Source: Streptococcus parapneumoniae
Lineage (GTDB): Bacteria; Bacillota; Bacilli; Lactobacillales; Streptococcaceae
Assembly: GCF_037076355.1 (NCBI RefSeq)
Contig: NZ_AP026968.1
Coordinates: 1,256,501 to 1,320,500 of the forward strand
Direction of reading: 5' to 3'
DNA length: 64,000 nt
This document shows positions 29,446 through 40,507 of this stretch, one piece after another. Under the pieces are notes generated by a model. That model was not told where the DNA came from. It was given only the letters and a program-made list of their open reading frames with translations, and made no database searches. The translations under genes were made by a program, and so were the position numbers. Numbering within the stretch: the stretch's first letter is position 1; every line of letters begins with the position of its first letter.

Positions 29446-31206
29446 TTACTCCATTCTTCTCTTTTGGGAAATTAAACGTTCCAATTCTTCTAAGGCTGTG
29501 TCTGTATCTCCTACATGGCTAGCTTCCTGCACCTTCTTTTTGATTCTCATATTGTCCTGATTCAAGAGAGCCTTGTTTCGAGTCATTTCTACTTCACTAA
29601 GTTCCTGCGGTGACATCTCAGCAGGTAAATCCTGAGCTAAAACTTGGTACCAAGCTCTTTCAACTCCCTCTGTCTGTTCTGCTAAAACTTCTGGAGGAAG
29701 ATTTCCATACTGGCCAAGCAAGTCATATAAGACCTGAAATTCAGGTGTATCAAATGAAAAGTCTTCCTGCAATCGGTAATCATTCAAAACAAGAGGGGAT
29801 TCCATCATTCTATAAAGTAGATGGGCTTCTGCCCTCATAATAGCCGATAACTGCTTGGTGACAGGCATTGTAATTTGCGTCGGTCTGGAAATTTCTTCCA
29901 TGCGATTCTGCCTTTGTGCCTGACGGCTCTCATTAACAATCTGCTCAATCTGGGCATAATCAAAGGACGCCAGACTGTCAGCTAAAATATGAATATAGCT
30001 ATTTTGAGCAGTGATAGACTTTTCTTGAACAATCAAGGGAGCTATTTTTTCAATAAACTCAATCTGGGCCTGCAGATTTTCACTATTTTCAGGCTTGTAC
30101 TGGTGAATGTAGAACTCAATCGGACTAATACGAGTTTTCGTTAATAGATAGGCCAAGTCTTCTGAGCCATTTTTTTGTAGATACTCATCTGGATCCAAGT
30201 TATCAGGCATGCTGACAATTTGCACAGGCATATCACCAATTTCATCCAGTGCTTTCAATGTCGCAGCTTGCCCAGCCTTATCGCCATCGTAAACAAGAAC
30301 CAACTTCTTGGTTAACCTTTTCAGATGCTCAACATGCTCACGACTCAAGGCCGTTCCCATAGATGCCACAGCGTTTTCGATTCCAGCCCGATAGGCTGCG
30401 ATGACATCCATGAATCCTTCCATGAGGTAAATCTCACTGGCTTTTCCAGAAGATTTTTTTGCCCTATCCATATGATATAATTCGTAACTTTTGTTAAAAA
30501 TTGCAGTCGATCGGCTATTTTTATACTTAGAAGTTTGTGAATCCGTTTTCTGCCAGATACGACCTGAGAAGGCAATAACCTTTCCCTGGTCATTTGTCAG
30601 GGGAAACATAATCCGATTGTGAAAGGTGTCTACAAATTGATTGGCATCCGAGAGATAAAACAGTCCTGAATCTAGGAAATCCTCATCACGATACTGACCA
30701 GACAAACGTTGATAGAGATAGTTTCGTTCTGGAGGTGCTAAACCAATCCGAAAATGCTTGAGCACTTCATCTGTCAAACCACGCTGATAGAGGTAATTTC
30801 TGGCCTCTTCCCCCATGGTCGTTGTCATGAGAATAGCATGGTAAAATTTGGCTGCATCTTCGTGCATATCATAAAGAGCTTGGTGGGGTGAGGCTGGCTT
30901 TTGTTCACTATAAAGCGGTTTTTCAACCTCAATCCCAACACGCTGACCTAAGATTTGGACAGCTTCCATAAAAGGAACCCCTTGGTACTCCTCGATGAAC
31001 TTAAAGACATCACCAGAGCGACCACAACCAAAACAGTGGTAAAACTGCTTGTCCTCCACAACGTTGAAAGAAGGTGTTTTTTCACCATGAAAAGGACAGA
31101 GCCCTAGATAGTTCCGTCCTGCCTTTTGTAAAGAAATCACATCTCCTATGACTTCCACAATGTTGGCATTGTTTTTGATTTCTTCAATGACTTGTTTGTC
31201 AACCAT
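29446..31206 (-). CDS. dnaG: DNA primase
   Basis: I use ATG 31206 ([19 protein letters not shown]), since GGAGGT lies before it and the longer reading starts upstream of that site. The 586-aa primase carries the CHC2 zinc finger ([11 protein letters not shown]...[12 protein letters not shown], residues ~38-70), an RNA-polymerase domain with the Toprim motifs [12 protein letters not shown] and [10 protein letters not shown], and a C-terminal helicase-binding region. It makes RNA primers for replication. The gene leads the rpoD operon; a promoter lies at 31244-31272. Confidence 0.96.
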   Translation of the reverse strand: MVDKQVIEEIKNNANIVEVIGDVISLQKAGRNYLGLCPFHGEKTPSFNVVEDKQFYHCFGCGRSGDVFKFIEEYQGVPFMEAVQILGQRVGIEVEKPLYSEQKPASPHQALYDMHEDAAKFYHAILMTTTMGEEARNYLYQRGLTDEVLKHFRIGLAPPERNYLYQRLSGQYRDEDFLDSGLFYLSDANQFVDTFHNRIMFPLTNDQGKVIAFSGRIWQKTDSQTSKYKNSRSTAIFNKSYELYHMDRAKKSSGKASEIYLMEGFMDVIAAYRAGIENAVASMGTALSREHVEHLKRLTKKLVLVYDGDKAGQAATLKALDEIGDMPVQIVSMPDNLDPDEYLQKNGSEDLAYLLTKTRISPIEFYIHQYKPENSENLQAQIEFIEKIAPLIVQEKSITAQNSYIHILADSLASFDYAQIEQIVNESRQAQRQNRMEEISRPTQITMPVTKQLSAIMRAEAHLLYRMMESPLVLNDYRLQEDFSFDTPEFQVLYDLLGQYGNLPPEVLAEQTEGVERAWYQVLAQDLPAEMSPQELSEVEMTRNKALLNQDNMRIKKKVQEASHVGDTDTALEELERLISQKRRME

Positions 31207-31243
31207 ACACAATACCTCCATGTTATCATAGTTTACTTTATAT

Positions 31244-31272
31244 AGTATACTTTATTTCAGAAAAAAAGTAAA
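31244..31272 (-). promoter_or_regulatory. promoter of the dnaG-rpoD operon
   Basis: The minus strand has -35 TTTACT (31272-31267), a 17-nt spacer and -10 TATACT (31249-31244), about 38 nt before the dnaG ATG. AGTAAAC and GTTTACT repeats flank it. Confidence 0.6.
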
Positions 31273-31295
31273 CCATTTCACTCATTTTCCCTACT

Positions 31296-32054
31296 TTATT
31301 CAAAGAGTTGATAATAATCAGAGATTTTCATTTTTGATTTATCTTCTTGGTTCAAATCTTGGATAATTCGTCCTTCTTTCATGACAATTAAACGATTGCC
31401 ATATTTGAGAGCATCTTCCATATGGTGGGTAATCATAAGCGCTGTCAGCTGGTCTTTCTTGACAAATTCATCCGTCAATTCCATCAAGGCCACACTGGTC
31501 TTTGGATCAAGGGCTGCAGTATGCTCGTCTAACAAGAGTAATTCAGGACGCTTCAAGGTTGCCATCAAGAGACTCAAAGCCTGTCTTTGCCCACCTGATA
31601 AGAACTCAATCGGTGTATTCAAGTGTTTCTCAAGACCGTTTCCCACTTTTTCAATAGTTGCCTGAAACTCATCCTTATAGCTAGCCAGACGCCTTGGTAA
31701 CAATCCACGCTTTTCACCACGAAATTTGGCAATCAAGAGATTCTCTGCCACTGTCATACGAGGAGCTGTCCCCATCTTTGGATCTTGGAAAACACGAGAC
31801 AGATACTTAGCCCGCTTCTCTGGTGAAAACTTGGTAACATCCTCACCTAAAATACGGATAGTTCCACTGGTTAGTGATAAAGTTCCTGCAATAGTGTTAA
31901 AGAGGGTTGATTTCCCAGCACCATTTCCACCTAAAATCGTGATAAAGTCCTGTTCAAAAATTTCTAAGGAAACATCATTTAAAATAATCTTTTCTTCATC
32001 AAAGCCATTTTTAACGACTTTGGTTGCATTTTTTAATTCTACAATTGCTGTCAT
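31296..32054 (-). CDS. ABC transporter ATP-binding protein, TrpZ-type
   Basis: This 252-aa ATPase has Walker A GGNGAGKST, the signature LSGGQRQA, Walker B ELLLLDEHTAAL and the switch His in MITHHME. It is the third gene of a binding protein-permease-ATPase operon and overlaps the permease by 4 nt. The operon leader has a T-box, and streptococcal operons of this layout (trpXYZ) are regarded as tryptophan-related importers. The substrate is inferred from that family knowledge only. Confidence 0.88.
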   Translation of the reverse strand: MTAIVELKNATKVVKNGFDEEKIILNDVSLEIFEQDFITILGGNGAGKSTLFNTIAGTLSLTSGTIRILGEDVTKFSPEKRAKYLSRVFQDPKMGTAPRMTVAENLLIAKFRGEKRGLLPRRLASYKDEFQATIEKVGNGLEKHLNTPIEFLSGGQRQALSLLMATLKRPELLLLDEHTAALDPKTSVALMELTDEFVKKDQLTALMITHHMEDALKYGNRLIVMKEGRIIQDLNQEDKSKMKISDYYQLFE

Positions 32055-32917
32055 TTGCTTAACTTGGCTCCTTTCAAGATTGTTTGCTTAAATGTTGGAA
32101 TCATGAGGCAGACTGCTAAAATCACGGCGCTGTACAAACGAAGGTAACTTGTATTAAAGCCAAGCGCAATAACTGCCCACACTAAGAATTGATAAGCGAT
32201 AGAACCTACAACGATGGTAACCAGACGTTCTGCCAAGCTCAAACTCTTGAAGATAACTTCTCCAATAATCAAACTTGCAAGCCCCACAACGATAACCCCG
32301 ATTCCTCTAGATACATCGGCATACCCTTCTTGCTGGGCAATGAGAGCTCCTGCAAGGGCAATCACACCATTTGATAAGACCAAGCCCATAAGCTCCATGC
32401 GTCCAGTATGAATCCCGAAACTTCTAGCCATATCAGGATTGTCACCTGTAGCAATATAGGCTTGTCCGAGTTTGGTATCCAAGAAAAAGAGCATGAGAGC
32501 AATAACAAGACTGACAAAGATAAGACCTGTCAAGAGTTGGTTCAAATCTGAATCAAAAGGCAAGGCATCCTGGATTTGCTTGGTTCCAAGCAGGCCTAAA
32601 TTCGCACGTCCCATAATCAAGAGCATGATTGAGTGACAAGAAGTCATCACCAAAATCCCTGAGAGCAAGGTTGGAATCTTCCCTTTTGTATAAAGAAGTC
32701 CTGCTACCATTCCAGCCAAACAACCTGCTCCTACAGCAAGTAGTGTCGCTAAAAAAGGGTTCACGCCTTTGGTTATCAGAGTGACAGCAACAGCTCCGCC
32801 AAGAGGGAAAGAACCTTCTGTCGTCATATCTGGAAAGTTTAAAATCCTAAATGTCATAAAGATTCCCAGACCTAGAATAGCCCAGACAAATCCTTGAGAA
32901 ATAATGGAAACAATCAT
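32051..32917 (-). CDS. ABC transporter permease, TrpY-type
   Basis: This 288-aa permease shows about eight to nine hydrophobic segments (first MIVSIISQGFVWAILGLGIF, last YSAVILAVCLMIPTF) and belongs to the branched-chain/BMP-type permease group. The stop overlaps the ATPase start by 4 nt, which suggests coupled translation. It follows the binding-protein gene after 68 nt. Only one permease gene is present, so the channel is probably a homodimer. Confidence 0.88.
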   Translation of the reverse strand: MIVSIISQGFVWAILGLGIFMTFRILNFPDMTTEGSFPLGGAVAVTLITKGVNPFLATLLAVGAGCLAGMVAGLLYTKGKIPTLLSGILVMTSCHSIMLLIMGRANLGLLGTKQIQDALPFDSDLNQLLTGLIFVSLVIALMLFFLDTKLGQAYIATGDNPDMARSFGIHTGRMELMGLVLSNGVIALAGALIAQQEGYADVSRGIGVIVVGLASLIIGEVIFKSLSLAERLVTIVVGSIAYQFLVWAVIALGFNTSYLRLYSAVILAVCLMIPTFKQTILKGAKLSK

Positions 32918-32985
32918 ATTTTATTTAATCCTTTCTATATTCATCTTTTTAAAAAATGGGAAGAGTCTCCTCCTCCCTACCTTAT

Positions 32986-33981
32986 TTATTCGATGACTTG
33001 TCCTGCTTCTTTGAGAACAGACTCAGGAATCGTAATACCTAGTTCTTGTGCCAATTTTTTGTTAATTACTGACTTACCAGTTGAAAATACATTGACTGGA
33101 GTATCCGCTGGTTTTGCACCTTTCAAGACTTGTGCAATCATTTTACCAGTTGCCACACCGAGATCATGTTGGTCAACTACAACGGATGCCAAGCCACCTA
33201 CTTCTACCATAGCTGTCGCGCTTGGATAAATTGGTTTCTTAGAACTTTGATTGCTAGAGACAACCGTTGGAAATCCTGATGCAATGGTGTTATCAATTGG
33301 AACCCAAATAGCATCTACCTTGCTAGTCATAACAGTGACAGTTGAGGCAATTTCATTTGTTGAAGGAACTGCAAATGTTTCCACTGTCAGACCTGCTTTT
33401 TCAGCATAAGCCTTAAATTCTTCGACCTGTGTTTTTGAATTGTCTTCACTACTTGAGTAAAGAGCTCCGATTGTTTTCACATTCGGTGTCAAAGCTTTGA
33501 TGAGTTCAACTTGTTGTTGAGCTGGATTGTGGTCAGAGACCCCTGTAACGTTGCCACCTGGTTTTTTCAAATCTTTGACCAAGTTAGCACCAATTGGGTC
33601 TGTAATAGCAGCCATGATGACCGGTAGGTCTTTTGTGGCACTAGCCAAGCCTTGAGCAGCTGGTGTTGCGATACCAACAACCAAGTCATTGCCGTTTGCA
33701 ACCAATTGTTTACTCATTGTCGCAACCTTACTTTGGTCTCCTTCTGAGTTCATAAAGTCGATTTTAACTTGGTCATCTTTATAACCTTCTTCTGCCAGTC
33801 CATCTTGGATCCCTTTATAAATCAAATCAAGAGATGGATGGCTCACAAACTGAAGAACACCAACTTTGGCAACTTTCTTTTCATTCTTAGCTTCTGGTTT
33901 ATTCATTGAAGAGTAAATCAAGCTTCCTGCTACTAAGACTGCTAATGCAGCAATAATTCCAATTAAACGTTTATTTTTCAT
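32986..33981 (-). CDS. ABC transporter substrate-binding protein, TrpX-type
   Basis: This is a 331-aa periplasmic-binding-fold protein of the ABC_sub_bind group (VGVLQFVSHPSLDLIYKGIQ..., VVGIATPAAQGLA, KTIGALYSSSEDNS). The N-terminus is a hydrophobic helix (residues 6-24) with no lipobox cysteine, so it may be membrane-anchored by an uncleaved signal or secreted rather than lipidated. AGGAGAAATAG precedes the ATG. A long leader with a Trp-type T-box and a BOX repeat lies upstream. The ligand is inferred to be tryptophan or a precursor. Confidence 0.87.
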   Translation of the reverse strand: MKNKRLIGIIAALAVLVAGSLIYSSMNKPEAKNEKKVAKVGVLQFVSHPSLDLIYKGIQDGLAEEGYKDDQVKIDFMNSEGDQSKVATMSKQLVANGNDLVVGIATPAAQGLASATKDLPVIMAAITDPIGANLVKDLKKPGGNVTGVSDHNPAQQQVELIKALTPNVKTIGALYSSSEDNSKTQVEEFKAYAEKAGLTVETFAVPSTNEIASTVTVMTSKVDAIWVPIDNTIASGFPTVVSSNQSSKKPIYPSATAMVEVGGLASVVVDQHDLGVATGKMIAQVLKGAKPADTPVNVFSTGKSVINKKLAQELGITIPESVLKEAGQVIE

Positions 33982-34023
33982 TCTATTTCTCCTTTTTTAT
34001 TCCTTTAAAATACTTCACTTATC

Positions 34024-34179
34024 TAATACTCTTCGAAAATCTCTTCAAACCACGTCAGCGTCGCCTTACCGTAGGTATATGATACTGACTCTGTCAGTTC
34101 TATCCACAACCTCAAAACAGTGTTTTGAGCAGCTTGCGGCTAGCTTCCTAGTTTGCTTTTTGATTTTCATTGAGTATAA
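34024..34179 (+). repeat. BOX element (boxA-boxB-boxC)
   Basis: The 156-bp unit shows boxA (ATACTCTTCGAAAATCTCTT and CCACGTCAGCGTCGCCTTACC), a boxB centre with CAAAACAGTGTTTTGAG, and boxC ending TTTTCATTGAGTATAA. Length fits one copy of each subunit. It stands between the T-box terminator and the ABC transporter genes. BOX elements are typical of the pneumococcus/mitis group. Confidence 0.92.
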
Positions 34180-34219
34180 ACAAGCGACGCCATCGTTTTC
34201 TTTCCATACTAACCTCCAT

Positions 34220-34456
34220 CAAAAAGTCCTCACACAAAAAACTTGTGTGAGGACGTCGATGCGCGGTACCACCTCAATTATAGGGAATCTCCCTATCGCT
34301 CTGTCTCGCAATAACGAGATGCACTGTAAGGTGTGCTCACCGAATTTTTATGATTTCAAATTCTAAATAACATTCAGCCCAATTTTCATCATCACCACTT
34401 ATCTGTTTTCAGCTACCACAGACTCTCTTGAAAGTTTGTACGATTACTTTTCTGAA
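34220..34456 (-). promoter_or_regulatory. T-box riboswitch leader, probably tryptophan-specific
   Basis: The minus strand has the T-box AGGTGGTACCGCG (34274-34262) followed by a terminator, GTCCTCACACAAG pairing with CTTGTGTGAGGAC and then TTTTT (34254-34220). Upstream are an AG-rich GAGAGTC element and a stem I region. A TGG in AAAATTGGGCTGA may be the Trp specifier; I could not fold it to prove this. Uncharged tRNA would allow readthrough into the ABC transporter. Confidence 0.85.
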
Positions 34457-34463
34457 TGGTTAA

Positions 34464-34491
34464 ATTATATCATTTTTAAACTACTTGTCAA
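34464..34491 (-). promoter_or_regulatory. promoter of the T-box leader
   Basis: Consensus -35 TTGACA (34491-34486), a 16-nt spacer and consensus -10 TATAAT (34469-34464) lie just before the leader. Confidence 0.85.
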
Positions 34492-34532
34492 TAGTCTATG
34501 AGAATTTTTTTCATCTTCACTTTTGAAAATGA

Positions 34533-37229
34533 TTAGCCTGAATTACGCAATCCTGTCGCAATTCCGTTGATGGTGATATGAATCAATCGTTCTTGATCAC
34601 TGGACAATTCTCCACGACGTTGGCGTTTAATCAACTCTAACTGAATATAGTTGAGAATATTAAAGTAAGGCATACGGTAATCCAGACTAGCTTTTAGATA
34701 TGGATTGTCAGCTAAGAGTTCGTCATGTCCTTCAATAGCCAAGATAACGTTCTTAGTAACTTGCCATTCATTTAAAATAGTCTCATAGATGGCCTTAACT
34801 TGCTCATCTTCACAAAGTTTAGCATATTCAAAAGCAATATTCATATTTGATTTTGACAAAACCATATCAACATTTGAAAGAAGCGATTGGAAGAAAGGCC
34901 AATTTTGGTACATGTCTCGTAAGATAGCAATATTCTCTGGATTTTTATCGATAAATTCCTTGAAGCTTGAACCAACCCCATACCATCCAGGGAACATAAC
35001 ACGACTCTGTGACCATGAGAATACCCAAGGGATGGCACGCAAACCACCGATTTCAGTAATCGTCTTACGAGCGGCTGGACGAGAACCAATATTAAAACTT
35101 GAAATAGCCTTGATTGGACTTGACTCGAAGAAATAGTCATAGAAATGCTCATTACCAAAGACCAAATCACGGTAGATATCGTAACTACGGTCCACTACTT
35201 GATCCATAATGGCTTCATAACGATTTGAGGTGTTGGTATCGCTCTTCTTCTGAGTAATCATACGGTTAATAGCTGCCGATACTAGCATTTCAAGATTATA
35301 GTAAGCAGCGTCTTTGTTACCGTATTTATTCCCAATTACTTCTCCTTGCTCCGTCAAACGAATGCGATCCTTGATAGACTTGAGCGGTTGAGATGTGATG
35401 GCTTCATAGGTTGGCCCACCACCACGACCGACAGTACCACCACGGCCATGAAAGAAAGTGACCTTAACGCCAAATTCATCTCCAATAGCAGTCAATTGTT
35501 GTTGAGCCTTGTAGAGAGTCCAACATGATGATAAGTAACCACCATCTTTATTACTATCAGAGTAACCAAGCATGATTTCTTGGTAGTTATTACGTGAAGC
35601 AATCCATTTTTTGGCAAGGCTAAGAGAAAGATATTTTCTCATTGTTTCCTCTGAATGATCCAAGTCTTCAATTGTTTCAAAAAGGGGAACAATCTGAACA
35701 CGCGCCCTTTCCGTATCCACCAGTCCTACTTCTTTTAATAAAATAGCTAATTCTAGCATATCAGAAAGGCTGGTTGCATGTGAAATGATGGTCTGACGGA
35801 TGACATCATCTCCCAACTTATCTTTCAAAACACGAGCCGTCTTAAAAATAGCTAGTTCTTTTGCTAATAGTTCTGATTTCTCTGCGTGAGTCGCAGAAAG
35901 AATTCGGGGATCTTCTTCTAACTCTTTCAAGAGAAGGTCACACTTTTCTTCTTCGCTCAACTCGCTATAGCGAGAATGAATTCCTGCGGATTTCAAGAGT
36001 TCTGCCACACAGGCTTCATAGACGCTAGAGTCTTGTCGCATATCAATTGATGCTAGGTAAAAACCAAATATCTCTACTGCCTGCAGTAATTCCACAAAAT
36101 CACCTGAAATCAAGGACTCTCCCTTATTTTCTAGTAGAGAATCTCGAATGGCAATCAAATCCTTGTAGAAATCATTGGCGGTTTCATAACGAGTCCCAAC
36201 TTCCTTATCCTCAATCAAATAAGTTTTTGTTGCTTGGATTTTTGATTGAATATCAAACAAGGCACGACGGTAAAGCTCTTTTTCACGGTAAATCGAGTTA
36301 TCCTTAGACTGACGAGCCATTTCTCTGACTTGCTTGCTGACGTTGACAATACTAGTTGAAAGAGAAAATTCACGATAAAGTTGGTAAATCTTTTCATCAT
36401 AATAGTTCATGATGACTTCACACTGAGTGAGTGCAGACTGTTTCAAGGTATCTGCTGTAACAAAGGGATTACCATCACGGTCTCCACCAATCCACATACC
36501 CATGGTAATTGGCTTAGCCTGTTTTAAATTCAACCCATGCGCTTGCGCTAAGCGCTTATACTCCGTCGTCAAGTGAGGTACAGCTTTCAAAAAGGAGCTG
36601 TTGTAGTATTCCATAGCATTCGTGATTTCGTTAGTCACTTTTAATTTTTTCTCACGAATCATGTCTGTCTGCATGATAATTTCGATATAACGGCGCAAAT
36701 CATTGTGCCATTTTTCTTTATTGATCAACCCCAACTTAACATCACGGTATTTACGCAAAAGACTATGAATGTGATTTGTTAAATCCAACATACTTTTTCG
36801 TTGCACTTGTGTTGGATGGGCTGTCAAAACAGGGACAACATTCAAGTGTTCAAGAATTTCAACGGCTTTTTCTTTTTCAGCAACCATTTTGATCGTTGTA
36901 GATAATTTACCTAAATAGTCCTGATCAATATTATTTTGATGATTGATTTCATAAGCTAAATCCACATCCTCTGAAATATTAATCAAAAGAGGCAAGATAG
37001 AGAAATAGCGTGAAATATAGACCATTTCATCATTTGATAAGCTAGTCACTAGACGGTTTAGACCTTGATAATCTTCCTGCGTTGATAATTCTTTCAACTG
37101 CATGATTTTTTCAAAGGTCTCTGGGGCAAGCATATTTTTAGTAATATCTTCCAGCAATTCTGTTAGAATCAATACTTCTTCTTGCACAACACTTTTATTA
37201 CTATAATTTTCTAATTTTTGAAGAGACAT
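34533..37229 (-). CDS. ppc: phosphoenolpyruvate carboxylase
   Basis: This 898-aa enzyme fixes bicarbonate on PEP to give oxaloacetate, feeding aspartate synthesis in an organism without a full TCA cycle. Family motifs are present: the His loop [22 protein letters not shown], the mobile-loop [13 protein letters not shown] and the C-terminal ...IATGLRNSG. Length is normal. It follows ftsW after 24 nt and may share its transcript. The T-box promoter downstream starts within about 40 nt of its end. Confidence 0.97.
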   Translation of the reverse strand: MSLQKLENYSNKSVVQEEVLILTELLEDITKNMLAPETFEKIMQLKELSTQEDYQGLNRLVTSLSNDEMVYISRYFSILPLLINISEDVDLAYEINHQNNIDQDYLGKLSTTIKMVAEKEKAVEILEHLNVVPVLTAHPTQVQRKSMLDLTNHIHSLLRKYRDVKLGLINKEKWHNDLRRYIEIIMQTDMIREKKLKVTNEITNAMEYYNSSFLKAVPHLTTEYKRLAQAHGLNLKQAKPITMGMWIGGDRDGNPFVTADTLKQSALTQCEVIMNYYDEKIYQLYREFSLSTSIVNVSKQVREMARQSKDNSIYREKELYRRALFDIQSKIQATKTYLIEDKEVGTRYETANDFYKDLIAIRDSLLENKGESLISGDFVELLQAVEIFGFYLASIDMRQDSSVYEACVAELLKSAGIHSRYSELSEEEKCDLLLKELEEDPRILSATHAEKSELLAKELAIFKTARVLKDKLGDDVIRQTIISHATSLSDMLELAILLKEVGLVDTERARVQIVPLFETIEDLDHSEETMRKYLSLSLAKKWIASRNNYQEIMLGYSDSNKDGGYLSSCWTLYKAQQQLTAIGDEFGVKVTFFHGRGGTVGRGGGPTYEAITSQPLKSIKDRIRLTEQGEVIGNKYGNKDAAYYNLEMLVSAAINRMITQKKSDTNTSNRYEAIMDQVVDRSYDIYRDLVFGNEHFYDYFFESSPIKAISSFNIGSRPAARKTITEIGGLRAIPWVFSWSQSRVMFPGWYGVGSSFKEFIDKNPENIAILRDMYQNWPFFQSLLSNVDMVLSKSNMNIAFEYAKLCEDEQVKAIYETILNEWQVTKNVILAIEGHDELLADNPYLKASLDYRMPYFNILNYIQLELIKRQRRGELSSDQERLIHITINGIATGLRNSG

Positions 37230-37253
37230 AGACTATCCTTTCTTTATTCTACT

Positions 37254-38477
37254 TCACAGAAGGTTCATTGGTTGATTTTCCAATTCTCGGTACAACTTAG
37301 CGCGTTTTTCACTGGCATCAATATTTAAGACAAAGGCCACTGCCACTGACAAGACTAGAAGACTATTTCCACCCTGGGATAAGAAGGGAAAGGTTACTCC
37401 TGTAGATGGAATCAAGCCCGAAATCCCTCCGATATTGACAAATACCTGAACCAACATCATCCCTCCGACACCGAGTGCAACCATGGCATTGAAAGGATTC
37501 TCCGCTCGGATACCGACCAAGATAATCCGCAGAATCATGAAAAACAAGAGAGCTAAAATAAGACTGGCACCAACAAAGCCAAATTCTTCAATCACGATAG
37601 AAAAGACAAAGTCTGTATGAGCTTCTGGTAAATAACCTCGTTTTTCAATCGAGTTTCCAAGACCTAGACCAAACCAACCGCCATTGACCATGGCAAAATA
37701 AGAATTAGATAACTGGTGACCCGCATCCGCACGATCGGCAAAAGGATTAAAAAAGGCACTAAAGCGCTTGGCTACATAGCCAAATACTGGGATTTTTGAA
37801 AAAGTCTCAACACCGATTAGGCTGATAGTGGTCAAGATAAAGACAGAAGCGGCAGATACGAGCGCCAGAATGGTTGAAAACCAGCGATAAGCGATTCCAC
37901 TAACTGTATACATAATCAAGGAAACCAAGACTAAAATAGTCGCATTTCCTAAATCAGGGAAAATTCCCAAACTTCCAATCAGAACTAGGAGAACGAATCG
38001 CCAATCATTAAAAGCACGGGGAAGCCATTGATTTTGAGTCAAAACTTGAAAATCATAAATAGCTATTTCTTCTTGCTGTTTGGAGAATCGGTGAGCCAAA
38101 TACCAAATAATAATGATTTTCAAGTACTCAGCTGGCTGAATAGTTACTCCTGCAACCGAAATCCAACCGTATGCCCCGTTTACGGAAATACCAATAAAAC
38201 GAGCTAAGAACAATAAAACCATTTCTATCAATATAACTAAAATAATTAGTCGCTCATTTCTCAAAAAATCTAGTCTCAATTTATAAATTAAGGCAATCAG
38301 TATCAAACTAACAATCCAAAAGATTCCTTGGTTTCGAACCAATTGCAAGGCGCTCTTGCCTTCTTCAATTAAAATAGCACTGGTGGTCGAATAGACCACA
38401 ATCAAGCCCAAAATAGATAAAAGCAAGTAGGGAATCAAGATGGAATAATTTAATAAGTGCCTCTTACTAATCTTCAT
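37254..38477 (-). CDS. ftsW: FtsW SEDS-family septal peptidoglycan polymerase
   Basis: This is a 407-aa protein with about ten transmembrane helices. SEDS signatures include YLKIIIIWYLAHRFS, LPEAHTDFVFSIVIEEFGF and the C-terminal STGVTFPFLSQGGNSLL. FtsW polymerises glycan strands at the division septum together with a class B PBP. The neighbour ppc follows at 24 nt, as in pneumococcus. An extended -10 promoter lies upstream. On its right is the near-empty PPI-1 site. Confidence 0.93.
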   Translation of the reverse strand: MKISKRHLLNYSILIPYLLLSILGLIVVYSTTSAILIEEGKSALQLVRNQGIFWIVSLILIALIYKLRLDFLRNERLIILVILIEMVLLFLARFIGISVNGAYGWISVAGVTIQPAEYLKIIIIWYLAHRFSKQQEEIAIYDFQVLTQNQWLPRAFNDWRFVLLVLIGSLGIFPDLGNATILVLVSLIMYTVSGIAYRWFSTILALVSAASVFILTTISLIGVETFSKIPVFGYVAKRFSAFFNPFADRADAGHQLSNSYFAMVNGGWFGLGLGNSIEKRGYLPEAHTDFVFSIVIEEFGFVGASLILALLFFMILRIILVGIRAENPFNAMVALGVGGMMLVQVFVNIGGISGLIPSTGVTFPFLSQGGNSLLVLSVAVAFVLNIDASEKRAKLYRELENQPMNLL

Positions 38478-38548
38478 AGTATCACCACTCTACTAGGATA
38501 CAGACAAATCTGTTCCAAATTCCGTTTTATTTTCTAGTTTTGATTGCT

Positions 38549-38557
38549 ATTATACCA
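38549..38557 (-). promoter_or_regulatory. extended -10 promoter of ftsW
   Basis: TGGTATAAT on the minus strand is a perfect extended -10 box about 75 nt before the ftsW ATG. No good -35 is visible. Confidence 0.6.
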
Positions 38558-38624
38558 TTTTTTCAGAAAGAAAAAAACTCTTACCTTACAATCCTTCGAA
38601 TTTTACTGTTTTTACAGAATTAAG

Positions 38625-38934
38625 GCAGAATTTGAAATCCTAAAACCATTTTGAATAAGAGTTGCTTCAACCCATTGACTCCGACGAATTAAGTTGCTTT
38701 CGTGAATGCCAAAATCAGCCGCAATTTGTTCATAAGTACGCTATTCTCGCATGTATTGAATAGTTACCATGAGGAGATCGTCTAGGCTTAATTTGGGTTT
38801 TCGTCCACTTTTGCGCGTTTACGTTGATAAGCTGTTTTTAACACAGCTAACATCTCTTCAAAAGTCGTGCGCTGAACACCTACAAGGCTCTTGAAACGGC
38901 TATCGCTTAATTGCTGACTTGCTTCATCATTCAT
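38625..38934 (-). pseudogene. IS1381-like (IS5 family) transposase OrfA remnant
   Basis: From ATG 38934 the frame reads MNDEASQQLSDSRFKSLVGVQ, then FEEMLAVLKTAYQ. A frame change occurs near 38805, after which LSLDDLLMVTIQYMRE, an in-frame TAG, RTYEQIAADFGIHESNLIRRS and QWVEATLIQNGF follow. This matches the first orf of IS1381-type elements as I know it. The second orf and one end are missing. It lies where PPI-1 is normally found. Confidence 0.8.
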
Positions 38935-38996
38935 AGTTTTATTGTATTGTATTTTTGTTTCGCAGAAAGTCTATTATCCCTTTCGTTCAAAGGTTT

Positions 38997-39046
38997 TTAC
39001 GCTTTTACAAGCAAAGCTACACACTCCACGTGATGTGTCTGCGGAA
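38997..39046 (-). pseudogene. duplicated 3' scrap of an rlmCD-type gene
   Basis: The minus strand reads [15 protein letters not shown] and then TAA, closely matching the end of the adjacent rlmCD product ([16 protein letters not shown]). The scrap is about 30 nt past the true gene end and looks like a leftover of a duplication or exchange at this site. Confidence 0.7.
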
Positions 39047-39075
39047 CTCAAAAGGTTTGGGGAACCTTTTGAGGA

Positions 39076-40446
<1,371 letters not shown>

Positions 40447-40458
40447 CTATTGGCCGAC

Positions 40459-40488
40459 AAAAAAGACGGCAACGTTACGGTTACCATC
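40459..40488 (-). terminator. terminator after the DUF1002 gene
   Basis: GATGGTAAC and GTTGCCGTC pair (two G-T) over a 6-nt loop, followed by TTTTTT. A TGGTATAAT extended -10 (about 40490-40498) overlaps its upstream edge and may start the rlmCD transcript. Confidence 0.65.
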
Positions 40489-40507
40489 TATTATACCATG
40501 AAATTTC

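Noticed and set aside
38625..38934. A functional IS1381 copy with programmed frameshift.
   Set aside because: An in-frame TAG follows the frame change and the second orf is missing.
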